This document shows positions 44,036 to 51,628 of a stretch of DNA of 64,000 nucleotides, in pieces. The position numbers and the translations under genes were made by a program. The notes under the pieces were generated by a model, which saw only the letters and a list, made by a program, of their open reading frames with translations, had not been told where the DNA came from and made no database searches. The stretch covers positions 62,001 to 126,000 of the forward strand of contig CAZXCU010000009.1 of NCBI GenBank assembly GCA_964639245.1, written 5' to 3'. The stretch is from SB15 sp964639245 (GTDB taxonomy: Bacteria; Chloroflexota; Anaerolineae; Aggregatilineales; J027). Positions within the stretch are counted from its first letter, which is position 1, and each line of letters starts with the position of its first letter.

Positions 44036-44503
44036 ATGTTACCCGAAACATGGCACAGCAAACGTCGACTCAAAACCACTGATGCGACACTGGGCGCAGT
44101 CGGCGGAATTGAAGCGATTCCCCAATTGGTCAAAGCGCTGCACCACAAAAAAGAGGCGGTGCGACAGGCCGCAGCGTGGGCATTGGGTGAAATTGGCAGC
44201 CCTATCCCCTTGCCGGATTTACTTGCCGCGCTACACGACCCCGATTGGCTGACCCGCCGCGCTGCCATCATTGCCCTGGGCAAAATTGGCGACTCCGCCG
44301 CGTTGCCCCGCTTGTGTATAAATCTTACCGAGGAAAACCCCGATTTACGGGCAGAGTCGGCACTTGCCATTCTCAAAATTGCGCCTGCCGATGCACCACG
44401 CCTTTTAGAATCGCTGCTCACCGACCCCACCCCGACGACCCTCCCCAAATTTGAAGGGCAGTGTGTTAGTGACATTATCCGAAATGCACTATGCCTGAAG
44501 TAG
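44036..44503 (+). CDS. HEAT-repeat protein
   Basis: 155 aa with about three HEAT/PBS-lyase-like repeats: AIPQLVKALHHKKEAVRQAA, PLPDLLAALHDPDWLTRRAA and LGKIGDSAALPRLCINLTEE. This is a small interaction scaffold. It starts 3 bp after the previous stop and is convergent with nudK, whose 3' end overlaps its own by 15 bp. Confidence 0.8.
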   Translation: MLPETWHSKRRLKTTDATLGAVGGIEAIPQLVKALHHKKEAVRQAAAWALGEIGSPIPLPDLLAALHDPDWLTRRAAIIALGKIGDSAALPRLCINLTEENPDLRAESALAILKIAPADAPRLLESLLTDPTPTTLPKFEGQCVSDIIRNALCLK

Positions 44504-45067
44504 TTGGTGAATCTGAGCATATTGCAGCAGCATAATCGTTTTGCCGTCCGCAATTTCCCCTGTTTGGATCATTTGTAAGGCATGGGGAAAAGCAAGTTCC
44601 AGTACATCAATATCTTCCCCGTCCGATTCCAAGCCGCCGCCATCGGTGATTTTGTGCGAGTCATCATATTCCGCCACGAAAAAATACAATTTTTCCGTCA
44701 CCGACCCCGGACTCATATAGACTTCAAAAATTTTCTGGACATCCCGCAAGCGCAAACCGGTTTCTTCTTCAGTTTCGCGCTGGATGCTGGCTTCGGCGGC
44801 TTCTTCGTCCAGCAACCCCGCGCAGGCTTCAATCAACATGCCCGTCGGATTCCCATTCACATAGGTCGGGTAGCGAAATTGACGGGTCAGAATAACCGTA
44901 TTTTTTTCCCGATTGTAGGGCAGGATGGTTGCACCATTGCCGCGGTCATACGTTTCGCGGCTGACCGTCTGCACCGTGCCATCTTTGCGCGGATATTCAT
45001 AGGTCGTTTTTTTGAGGATGAACCAGTCGTCGGAGAGCGTTTCGACTTTTTTGATGTGAATTTCCAT
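44489..45067 (-). CDS. nudK: GDP-mannose pyrophosphatase, NudK-like Nudix hydrolase
   Basis: 192 aa from ATG 45067 (SD AAAAGG). It parallels E. coli NudK along its length: YPRKDGTVQTVSRETYDRGN, GATILPYNREKNTVILTRQF, YVNGNPTGMLIEACAGLLDE, QRETEEETGLRL (Nudix box), EVYMSPGSVTEKLYFFVAEY, DGEDIDVLELAF and TGEIADGKTIMLL. NudK hydrolyses GDP-mannose to GMP and mannose 1-phosphate. ADP-ribose or related nucleotide sugars remain possible substrates. Confidence 0.9.
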   Translation of the reverse strand: MEIHIKKVETLSDDWFILKKTTYEYPRKDGTVQTVSRETYDRGNGATILPYNREKNTVILTRQFRYPTYVNGNPTGMLIEACAGLLDEEAAEASIQRETEEETGLRLRDVQKIFEVYMSPGSVTEKLYFFVAEYDDSHKITDGGGLESDGEDIDVLELAFPHALQMIQTGEIADGKTIMLLQYAQIHQLLQA

Positions 45068-45181
45068 GCTTTTTCCTTTTCTGATGTTGGGGGGAGGCGA
45101 ACGCCAAACTGCTAGAATCATTTTTGGCAAACCCAAGCCCTCCCACTATAATATTACACGTCCATTCGGGAAAATCACGCG

Positions 45182-48100
45182 ATGACTCATGTATTCATTT
45201 CTTACGCTCATAAAGATGGTTTAGCCTTTGCCGAACGTCTTTACGACGAACTACACCAACGCGGAATTGCCATGTGGCGCGATAAAAATAATATGCGCTT
45301 GGATAGAGGTTTTACGGGCGAGATTCAAGAAGCAATTCAAAATTGTACCCATGTGGTGGTTTGTTCTACCAAAGATACCCACCGTGCCGATAGTTATGTG
45401 CTAAATGAAATCGCTTATGCACAAGGATGGGAAAAAACGATTATTCCGATTCTGTTTCCCCCGCCCAAATGTCCACCTCTGCCGATTGCCAATTTTATTT
45501 ACATTGATTTTACCAATTGGGAGAACGGAATCGCGGCACTGCTTGAACGGCTGAATACAGAGACAACCCCTGAAATTCCCACACAAACCCAGCGCGATCT
45601 TGAATTAGCCTATTTATCGACCATTGGACGGCAGTGGACAGAGGAGCAATTTTTAACGGCTCAGAAAAAATACACGGCCTTAAGCGGGGTCGCACAAATT
45701 ACCACACCAAGCAAACCGACCATGAAGGCCAAAGATGACATTGCTGAACGGATTCTGATGGATGTGCAGCATAACCTCTTTGAGAAAATGAACCATGAAA
45801 CGGAACGCGAAGATAAGCCGATTGCGATTGAAAAATTTGATGATTTGCACAAAAAAATTATTGAGTACAAACGAGTCGCGCTGATTGGCGACCCCGGCGC
45901 AGGCAAAACCACCACTTTACAACGCTTGGCATTTGAATTAGGGGCAACAGCCGCCGAAAATGACACCGCGCCCCTCCCGTTATTCGTGCGCTTGGGAGCC
46001 TATGACGGCGGAGATTTTGAGACCTTTTTAGAGGCGAATTTTGGCGGGCTGCGGATACGAGATTATTTAGGTTCACCCCACCCCTATCCCCGTCAGCAAG
46101 CTGCCCTGAGTGTCCCCAAAGCATTGGAGAGGGGAGTGTTTTTGCTGCTGGATGGCTTGAACGAAACCCCACCCGAACACGTCCAAAAAATCCAAGATTG
46201 GATTCAGCGCCACGACCAAACCCCGATGATTGTCTCCTGCCGCAAATTGGATTACACAGGCTTCAAGCTGCCCCTGCAACGGATTGATGTCGCGCCATTG
46301 AGCGTCGAGCAGATGTATTTGTTCATGGGCAATTATCTGGAAGATGCGGACAGGGAGCGTTTGTTTCGATCATTAGGCGGTGAAAAAGTTCAAAGTGTTT
46401 GGGATGATTTTAGCAAAAAAGGGGAAACTTTTTCGCAATTTTGGGAACGAGTGGGAAAACGAGCCTTTGACGAAAGAGTATATATTTCTAGGGGTGCAAT
46501 AATTCATGATGAGACTTTGGAAGACTCGATTATAGGACAAAATCAAAAAACATATGGTTTGCTTAGTCTAGTCAAAAATCCATTTTTGTTATTTACCAGT
46601 ATTCAAATTTTTACGCGATTTGGTGAAGTACCTAAAAATCGAGGACAATTGCTTGCTAGCTTTGCAACATTACTCTTTGAAAAGCGTGGAAAACCCGCTT
46701 CTCTAACGCGCCCCCCTTGGATTGAGGAAGCTATTCAACGAAAAGCCCTCTCTATACTTGCTTATCACATGCAATTGGAACACAAAGGCACAAGCGCAGA
46801 TAAAATATGGGCGCTGCAAGTGATTCAAAAAGCCTTGCCGCGTGAAAATGCCGAGCAAATTTTATATTTGGCTGCCAGCGCCAGTATTATCGAATATGGG
46901 CAAAATGTCCGCTTTGTCCATCAGTTGTTGCAGGAATACTTCGCGGCCTATGAAATGTTAGAAGATATACGGCGGGGTGTGCCTGCCTCTGACGAAAAAT
47001 ATTGGCCGAGCGAAAAGTGGTGGCAACCGACAGGCTGGGAAGAAACGGCGGTGCTGCTGGCGGGCATGTTGGGCGATGCAACCGAAGTGGTGCAATGGCT
47101 CACGCCTGTCCAACCCGCCTTGGCCTATCGCTGCATTCAAGAAAGTGGCAGTCCGTGCGCGGAAGTTGCGTGGGAACAGTTAGCCAATCCATCCATTCCA
47201 CCGATACCCGCCTACAAAAATGGTAATGAAATTGACAAATGGCGTAAATTGCTGCCCCAACGCCCCAATCCCGTCGCAAAATTGGCATGGTGGCAGCAAC
47301 ATATAAAAGAGGATACCCGCCCCGGCGTAGGGTTGCGAGCGAATGGTTTGCCCGATATAGACTGGGTTCAAATTCCGGCGGGGGAGTTTTTATATGGCGT
47401 AGAGAAAGAAAAAATTTTCTTACCCGCGTTTGAGATTGCCCGTTATCCAGTGACATGGCTTCAATATCAGGCCTTCGTCGAAGCGGCGGATGGATATAAA
47501 AATGCGGAGTGGTGGGATTTTTCAAAATTTGCGGCGATATGGCGAAGGGAAAATCCACAACCCAAAGATGCCCATTGGTCTATTCCCAACCATCCGCGTG
47601 AAAGTGTGACATGGTATGAAGCGATGGCGTTTTGTCGGTGGTTGGAGGCAAAGTTAGCACCCCCCTCAATCCCCCCATGGCGATGGGGGGAAGCAAATCA
47701 GGGCGGGTTACAGGCATCCGACAGGGGGGTTTTCGCGGGTCAAAAGATGTTGCGGATGCCTTTAGAACCCGCCCCTACGAATCAACTTGTGACGGGTGGA
47801 TGGGGGAGAATTACCCTACCGACGGAGCAGCAGTGGGAAAAAGCGGCGCGGGGAACGGATGGGCGGATTTTCCCGTGGGGCAATCAATATCTTTCAGGTT
47901 ATGCAAATTTAGATGAGATAGATGATGATTTTGGGGCGTACAATATTGGGCAAACAACCCCTGTTGGTCTGTACCTGCAGGGTGTATCCCCATATGGCGT
48001 ATTTGATATAAGAGGAAATGTATGGGAATGGATTTTGGGTACATCTTATATAGGAAATATTGATTTTAACAGTAAGAATTTAATAGTGGGTGGCTCATGG

Positions 48101-48187
48101 AATAGTCGTTATCAAACTGAATTCTCTCATTGGATTTCACCCGATTTAATATTCTGGTATGCTGGTTTTCGCCCTGCCCGCTCTTAA
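45182..48187 (+). CDS. TIR - NACHT - FGE-sulfatase-domain protein
   Basis: 1001 aa. The TIR domain (1-125) has HVFISYAHKDGLAFAERLYD and a candidate NADase Glu in SYVLNEIAYAQGW. The NACHT NTPase has Walker A IGDPGAGKTTT (about 234-244) and Walker B VFLLLDGLNE (319-328). A helical middle leads to an FGE/SUMF1-like domain (about 728-1001: IPAGEFLYG, RYPVTWLQYQAFVEA, ITLPTEQQWEKAARGTDGRI, GNVWEWILG, RPARS). This is a plausible STAND immune or cell-suicide protein. Two in-frame repeat-derived insertions are present: 297-312 in NACHT and 826-875 in the FGE domain. Confidence 0.9.
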   Translation: MTHVFISYAHKDGLAFAERLYDELHQRGIAMWRDKNNMRLDRGFTGEIQEAIQNCTHVVVCSTKDTHRADSYVLNEIAYAQGWEKTIIPILFPPPKCPPLPIANFIYIDFTNWENGIAALLERLNTETTPEIPTQTQRDLELAYLSTIGRQWTEEQFLTAQKKYTALSGVAQITTPSKPTMKAKDDIAERILMDVQHNLFEKMNHETEREDKPIAIEKFDDLHKKIIEYKRVALIGDPGAGKTTTLQRLAFELGATAAENDTAPLPLFVRLGAYDGGDFETFLEANFGGLRIRDYLGSPHPYPRQQAALSVPKALERGVFLLLDGLNETPPEHVQKIQDWIQRHDQTPMIVSCRKLDYTGFKLPLQRIDVAPLSVEQMYLFMGNYLEDADRERLFRSLGGEKVQSVWDDFSKKGETFSQFWERVGKRAFDERVYISRGAIIHDETLEDSIIGQNQKTYGLLSLVKNPFLLFTSIQIFTRFGEVPKNRGQLLASFATLLFEKRGKPASLTRPPWIEEAIQRKALSILAYHMQLEHKGTSADKIWALQVIQKALPRENAEQILYLAASASIIEYGQNVRFVHQLLQEYFAAYEMLEDIRRGVPASDEKYWPSEKWWQPTGWEETAVLLAGMLGDATEVVQWLTPVQPALAYRCIQESGSPCAEVAWEQLANPSIPPIPAYKNGNEIDKWRKLLPQRPNPVAKLAWWQQHIKEDTRPGVGLRANGLPDIDWVQIPAGEFLYGVEKEKIFLPAFEIARYPVTWLQYQAFVEAADGYKNAEWWDFSKFAAIWRRENPQPKDAHWSIPNHPRESVTWYEAMAFCRWLEAKLAPPSIPPWRWGEANQGGLQASDRGVFAGQKMLRMPLEPAPTNQLVTGGWGRITLPTEQQWEKAARGTDGRIFPWGNQYLSGYANLDEIDDDFGAYNIGQTTPVGLYLQGVSPYGVFDIRGNVWEWILGTSYIGNIDFNSKNLIVGGSWNSRYQTEFSHWISPDLIFWYAGFRPARS
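46070..46127 (+). repeat. Family-B repeat fragment inside the NACHT coding sequence
   Basis: CCCGTCAGCAAGCTGCCCTG and its surroundings match the core of the 18235-18373 element read on the minus strand. It encodes about 16 extra residues between RIRDYL and KALERGVFLLLDG. Confidence 0.7.
47657..47806 (+). repeat. REP-like palindromes inserted in the FGE-domain coding sequence
   Basis: CCCCCCAT-GGCG-ATGGGGGG (47671-47690) is followed by a long hairpin (47701-47774) whose arms are GGGCGGGTT..AGGCATCCG and CGGATGCCT..AACCCGCCC. CTAC (GTAG on the minus strand) follows. The segment encodes about 50 residues absent from the usual FGE fold, between WLEAKL and RITLPTE. Confidence 0.8.
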
Positions 48188-48375
48188 TAATAATGCTTAC
48201 TGAATGTTGTTTTGGGGTGGGCAGGCAGCGGGGCGCATCCGCTCGAATTTGAACACGGCGACTCAGCAGCGTCCCACAATATCCTCTGAAAATTCGTTCT
48301 ATGGCATGAGGCCGGGTAAGATAATCCGCGTTAAAATCAACTGTCTTCTACCACGCATGTTACAAAGGAGAGGCT

Positions 48376-49119
48376 ATGAGTCACGAAGTCAAGCGGATTC
48401 TGGTGATTGCCGCCCACCCGGATGATATTGAGTTTGGCGCGGCAGGCAGCATCGCTAAATGGGCCAGCGAAGGCGCAGAAATCACCTTTTGTCTGGTCAC
48501 AGATGGCAGCGCGGGCAGCAACCAACCCGATGCCGATTTAGCGGAATTGGTGCGGGTGCGCCAGCAGGAACAATGTGCCGCTGCCGACATTTTAGGCGTT
48601 AAAAATGTCCGTTTTCTGGGCTATAAAGATGGCGCGTTGCAACCCACGCTTGAACTGCGCCGCGATTTAACCCGTGTGATTCGGGAAATTCGGCCTGACC
48701 GCGTGCTGGTGCAAGACCCCACCACCGTTTTTTTCCAGAGTTTTTATATTAACCATCCCGACCATCGCGCCGCCGGAGAAGCGGCTGTCTATGCGGTGTT
48801 CCCCAGCGCTGGCACCCGTCCGATTTTTGCGGAATTGCTGGCAGAAGGACTCGAACCGCATGACGTGGCAGAACTTTACCTCGATTTGACCCTCGCCCCG
48901 GATACCTTTGTCGATATATCCAATTTTATTGAGCAAAAAATTCAAGCCCTGCTCTGCCACAAATCCCAGTTGGATGAAAGCGTGGCGGAAATGGTCAAAA
49001 AATGGAGCGCTGAGGCGGGTGAAAAAATCGGTGTGGCCTATGCCGAAGGTTTCCGCGTGATGAAATTCCGTGAGGAAAAACCACAGGTCGCAGAACAGGC
49101 AATGGCAGAAAGCGATTAA
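48376..49119 (+). CDS. PIG-L/LmbE-family deacetylase
   Basis: 247 aa. Metal-site signatures are VIAAHPDDIEFGAAGSIAKW and INHPDHRAAGEA, with VTDGSAGSN between. The family removes N-acetyl groups from GlcNAc-containing small molecules such as GlcNAc-PI or bacillithiol/mycothiol precursors. No bshA/bshC or mshA homolog is adjacent, so the substrate is open. SD AAAGGAG precedes the ATG. A terminator-like hairpin follows. Confidence 0.93.
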   Translation: MSHEVKRILVIAAHPDDIEFGAAGSIAKWASEGAEITFCLVTDGSAGSNQPDADLAELVRVRQQEQCAAADILGVKNVRFLGYKDGALQPTLELRRDLTRVIREIRPDRVLVQDPTTVFFQSFYINHPDHRAAGEAAVYAVFPSAGTRPIFAELLAEGLEPHDVAELYLDLTLAPDTFVDISNFIEQKIQALLCHKSQLDESVAEMVKKWSAEAGEKIGVAYAEGFRVMKFREEKPQVAEQAMAESD

Positions 49120-49128
49120 CCCGACAGG

Positions 49129-49151
49129 GGCGATTTGTATTGCCCCTTTCC
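49129..49151 (+). terminator. Terminator after PIG-L deacetylase gene
   Basis: GGGGC / GCCCC stem within GGGGCGATTTGTATTGCCCC followed by TTTCC, shortly after the stop codon. Confidence 0.6.
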
Positions 49152-49192
49152 CGCTCCCCTGCTAAAGTGCCTTCCGAAATAGGAGGGTCGCC

Positions 49193-50422
49193 ATGGAACA
49201 CAACGCGGTGGTGCCGCTGTTTTTAATTTTAGGCGTGCTGATTGCAGCCTCCCGGGTGGGGGGAACGTTGGCTCGTCGGATAGGTCAACCGCGTGTGCTG
49301 GGGGAACTCATTTTTGGAGTCATGCTTGGCCCGACCTTCCTCAACCTCCTTGCATGGGATGTGCTGCACGGCGTTCATCTTGAAACAACCATCAAACAGC
49401 TTGCCGAACTCGGTGTACTTATTTTGATGTTCATTGTCGGACTGGAAATTGACCAGCGCGAACTCTCGCAGGTGGGCAGTGTCGGACTTTTGGCGGGAAC
49501 ATTCGGTGCGTTGATTCCGGTGGTCATGACCTTTCCAATTGTGCTGCTGGCAAATTATGAATGGGAAATCGCGCTGTTCGCTGGAGTCGCGCTGGCGGCT
49601 ACCTCGGTGAGCATTTCAGCGCAGGTGCTGCTGGAACTGGGATTTTTACGCACCCACGAAGGCAATGCCCTGATTGCAGCGGCCTTGGTGGATGATATTC
49701 TGGCGATTCTGCTGGTGTCCATCACAATTGCGATTACGGGTTCGGGGGAAGAATCGCAGTCGATTCCCGAAATTTTGCTCCGCATGGGCGGATTCATCCT
49801 GATTGCGGGGGGGATTGCGTGGTTTGTCCTGCCGCGTGTCTTGAACTGGCTTGCCGACCAACCTGCCCTCGCCCAATCGTATGGGATTCCAGCTTTTGCG
49901 CTGGTTATTTTGCTGCTGTACGGGTGGACTGCCGATGAATGGGGCGGGGTCGCTGCCATCACGGGTGCATTTCTGGCGGGGTTTGGCATGAGCCGCATAA
50001 ACGAACATCCCAAACGCGAAATCGAAAACGCGGTCAGCCATCTTGCGTTTGTGTTCCTTGTCCCCATTTTTTTTATGGACGTGGGACTCAGCACCGACCT
50101 GAGCGCGTTTCAACTTGCCGATGCCCCCCTTGCCATGATTTTGCTTGGTGCTGCCGTGCTTTCTAAATTGGTGGGAGCCGGGATTGGCGCACGACTCAGC
50201 CGTTTTACCCTCCAAGAATCACTCCGCTTGGGGGTGTGTATGGTGTCGCGTGGAGAAGTCGGGTTGATTGTGGTAACGTTGGGGGTGACAAGCGGCATTT
50301 TTACCGTCGGTGAAAAATTATATTCGGCGCTGTTTCTGGTGATTGTGCTAACAACGGTACTCACCCCACCGCTTGTTCGACAGGCATTTCGGGAAAAGAA
50401 CACACAGGGAGGCACATTTTGA
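49193..50422 (+). CDS. Cation:proton antiporter, CPA2 (Na+/H+ exchanger) family
   Basis: 409 aa, about 12 membrane helices. The DD motif in TM5 is AALVDDILAILLVS, as in electrogenic CPA2 antiporters. RIGQPRVLGELIFGVMLGP and ALAATSVSISAQVLLELGFL are family segments. There is no C-terminal TrkA-N domain. Its stop overlaps the TTG start of a PII-like protein, which probably regulates it. SD GGAGGG precedes the ATG. Confidence 0.93.
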   Translation: MEHNAVVPLFLILGVLIAASRVGGTLARRIGQPRVLGELIFGVMLGPTFLNLLAWDVLHGVHLETTIKQLAELGVLILMFIVGLEIDQRELSQVGSVGLLAGTFGALIPVVMTFPIVLLANYEWEIALFAGVALAATSVSISAQVLLELGFLRTHEGNALIAAALVDDILAILLVSITIAITGSGEESQSIPEILLRMGGFILIAGGIAWFVLPRVLNWLADQPALAQSYGIPAFALVILLLYGWTADEWGGVAAITGAFLAGFGMSRINEHPKREIENAVSHLAFVFLVPIFFMDVGLSTDLSAFQLADAPLAMILLGAAVLSKLVGAGIGARLSRFTLQESLRLGVCMVSRGEVGLIVVTLGVTSGIFTVGEKLYSALFLVIVLTTVLTPPLVRQAFREKNTQGGTF

Positions 50423-50793
50423 AACTGGTTATTTTAATTACCGCACAAACCGAAAATGGCTTGGAAGTGGCGCTGGCATGGCGTGAAAATGGCGCACCGG
50501 GTGTTACGATTATTCCCAGTCATGGGTTGCACACCCTCCAGAAAAAAGCCAAGTCGGGCGGGTTGGAACTCCCGATGGTGATTACTTCGATGGCAGACGC
50601 GATGGCGGGACTGCTGGAAGCCAGCGAAACCAACACCATCATCATTTTATCGGTGATGCCTGCCGAAAATCTGGAAAAAATCGTCGCCGCTACGACCCGC
50701 GTTTTAGGCGATTTAACCGCCCCGAATACCGGCGTGATGTTTGTCCTGGACGTGGAACAGGCTATCGGGGTGCGCGACCATAGCAAAAAGTAG
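50419..50793 (+). CDS. PII-like regulatory protein coupled to the antiporter
   Basis: 124 aa, starting with TTG at 50419 (SD GGGAGG), overlapping the antiporter stop by 4 bp. The ferredoxin-like alternation (KLVILITAQTENGLEVALAW, GVTIIPSHGLHTLQKK, VMPAENLEKIVAATTRVLGD and VMFVLDVEQAIGV) resembles PII/PII-like trimeric proteins. The GlnB T-loop Tyr51 region is not conserved, so uridylylation is unlikely. By analogy with SbtB-type partners it may tune the transporter by binding a nucleotide (inference). Confidence 0.7.
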   Translation: MKLVILITAQTENGLEVALAWRENGAPGVTIIPSHGLHTLQKKAKSGGLELPMVITSMADAMAGLLEASETNTIIILSVMPAENLEKIVAATTRVLGDLTAPNTGVMFVLDVEQAIGVRDHSKK

Positions 50794-50827
50794 AATGCTC
50801 GTATAACGAAAAAAAAGAGCGTTTATC

Positions 50828-50953
50828 ATGAGCAGCATTACCTTATCCGTCACCATTGATTCAGACCGCCGTATGAACTCATGGATGATACCGGATAATT
50901 TATGCTATTCTATCCATAAGCATCAGGGAAAATTAAAAAAATGTCGCTGCTGA
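50828..50953 (+). pseudogene. Truncated start of a small gene (possible antitoxin remnant)
   Basis: After AAAAAGAGCGTTTATC an ATG opens MSSITLSVTIDSDRR, a beta-strand start like that of many small cyanobacterial/Chloroflexota antitoxins. It then runs into sequence without similarity to that pattern and stops after about 41 codons, overlapping the next gene. Low confidence. Confidence 0.3.
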
Positions 50954-51237
50954 CCGTTCCAAGTACCTTTGAAGAATTGGTAGATTATTTAGCCCAAAAA
51001 GCCACCCCATCGGAAATTTTAGATTTTAAAGTTTCCGAAACCGCCCAAAACCGCGCCGAAGAATTGTTAGAAAAAAATAGCAACGACCAACTCTCGCTTG
51101 AGGAAAAACTGGAACTTGAGCAGATGTTGTATTTTGACCGTTTAGTATCTCTTCTTAAGGCAAAAGCATTAAGGCAAATTAATCCCATTGGACGGGCTGC
51201 GGCGGTTCGGGATAACTCACTTCCGGTTCTGCCGTAG
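50941..51237 (+). CDS. Small helical protein of unknown function
   Basis: 98 aa. ATPSEILDFKVSETAQNRAE, ELLEKNSNDQLSLEEKLELE and QMLYFDRLVSLLKAKALRQI follow a pattern I have seen in small cyanobacterial and Chloroflexota proteins often encoded beside HNH endonucleases or toxins. No partner is present here. The last 20 residues lie antisense over the end of the cupin gene (59-bp convergent overlap), so the C-terminus may be a recent extension. Confidence 0.65.
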   Translation: MSLLTVPSTFEELVDYLAQKATPSEILDFKVSETAQNRAEELLEKNSNDQLSLEEKLELEQMLYFDRLVSLLKAKALRQINPIGRAAAVRDNSLPVLP

Positions 51238-51556
51238 ATAAATAAGCCATCAAGCGCACCGGCTCACTGCCCCGATTGGTCAGGCTGTGGATGAGTCCCG
51301 GCGGAATGAGCAGAGTGGTATCCCCTTCCACCAGCGCCGATTCCTCCCCTAAACGAACTTCGACCTTGCCATTCAAAATGGTAATGACTTCTTCATAGGC
51401 ATGAAAATGCGGCACAATATACCCACCGGGCGGGATGGTTTGTTTCCACACTTCGCAGGAGACCGCCCCACTCTCGCGGGTCACAATTTTGCGACTGATG
51501 ATTTTGCTATAATCGCCGGCTGTCGCGGGCTGGCTGGTATGACGAATAATTGGCAT
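51179..51556 (-). CDS. Small cupin-domain protein
   Basis: 125 aa single cupin. Motif 1 is PGGYIVPHFHAYEEVITILNGKVEV (His, His, Glu) and motif 2 is PPGLIHSLTNRGSEPVRLMA (His), giving a complete metal site. Such proteins act as metal-dependent enzymes or sensors of small molecules. The substrate is unknown. The 3' end overlaps the convergent gene at 50941. Confidence 0.87.
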   Translation of the reverse strand: MPIIRHTSQPATAGDYSKIISRKIVTRESGAVSCEVWKQTIPPGGYIVPHFHAYEEVITILNGKVEVRLGEESALVEGDTTLLIPPGLIHSLTNRGSEPVRLMAYLSTAEPEVSYPEPPQPVQWD

Positions 51557-51628
51557 GAAGTCCTCACTTGTCCCACATTGTTACTTGGATTATAGGGGAA
51601 AATGAGAGGAACGTTTGTGAACTTTCTG

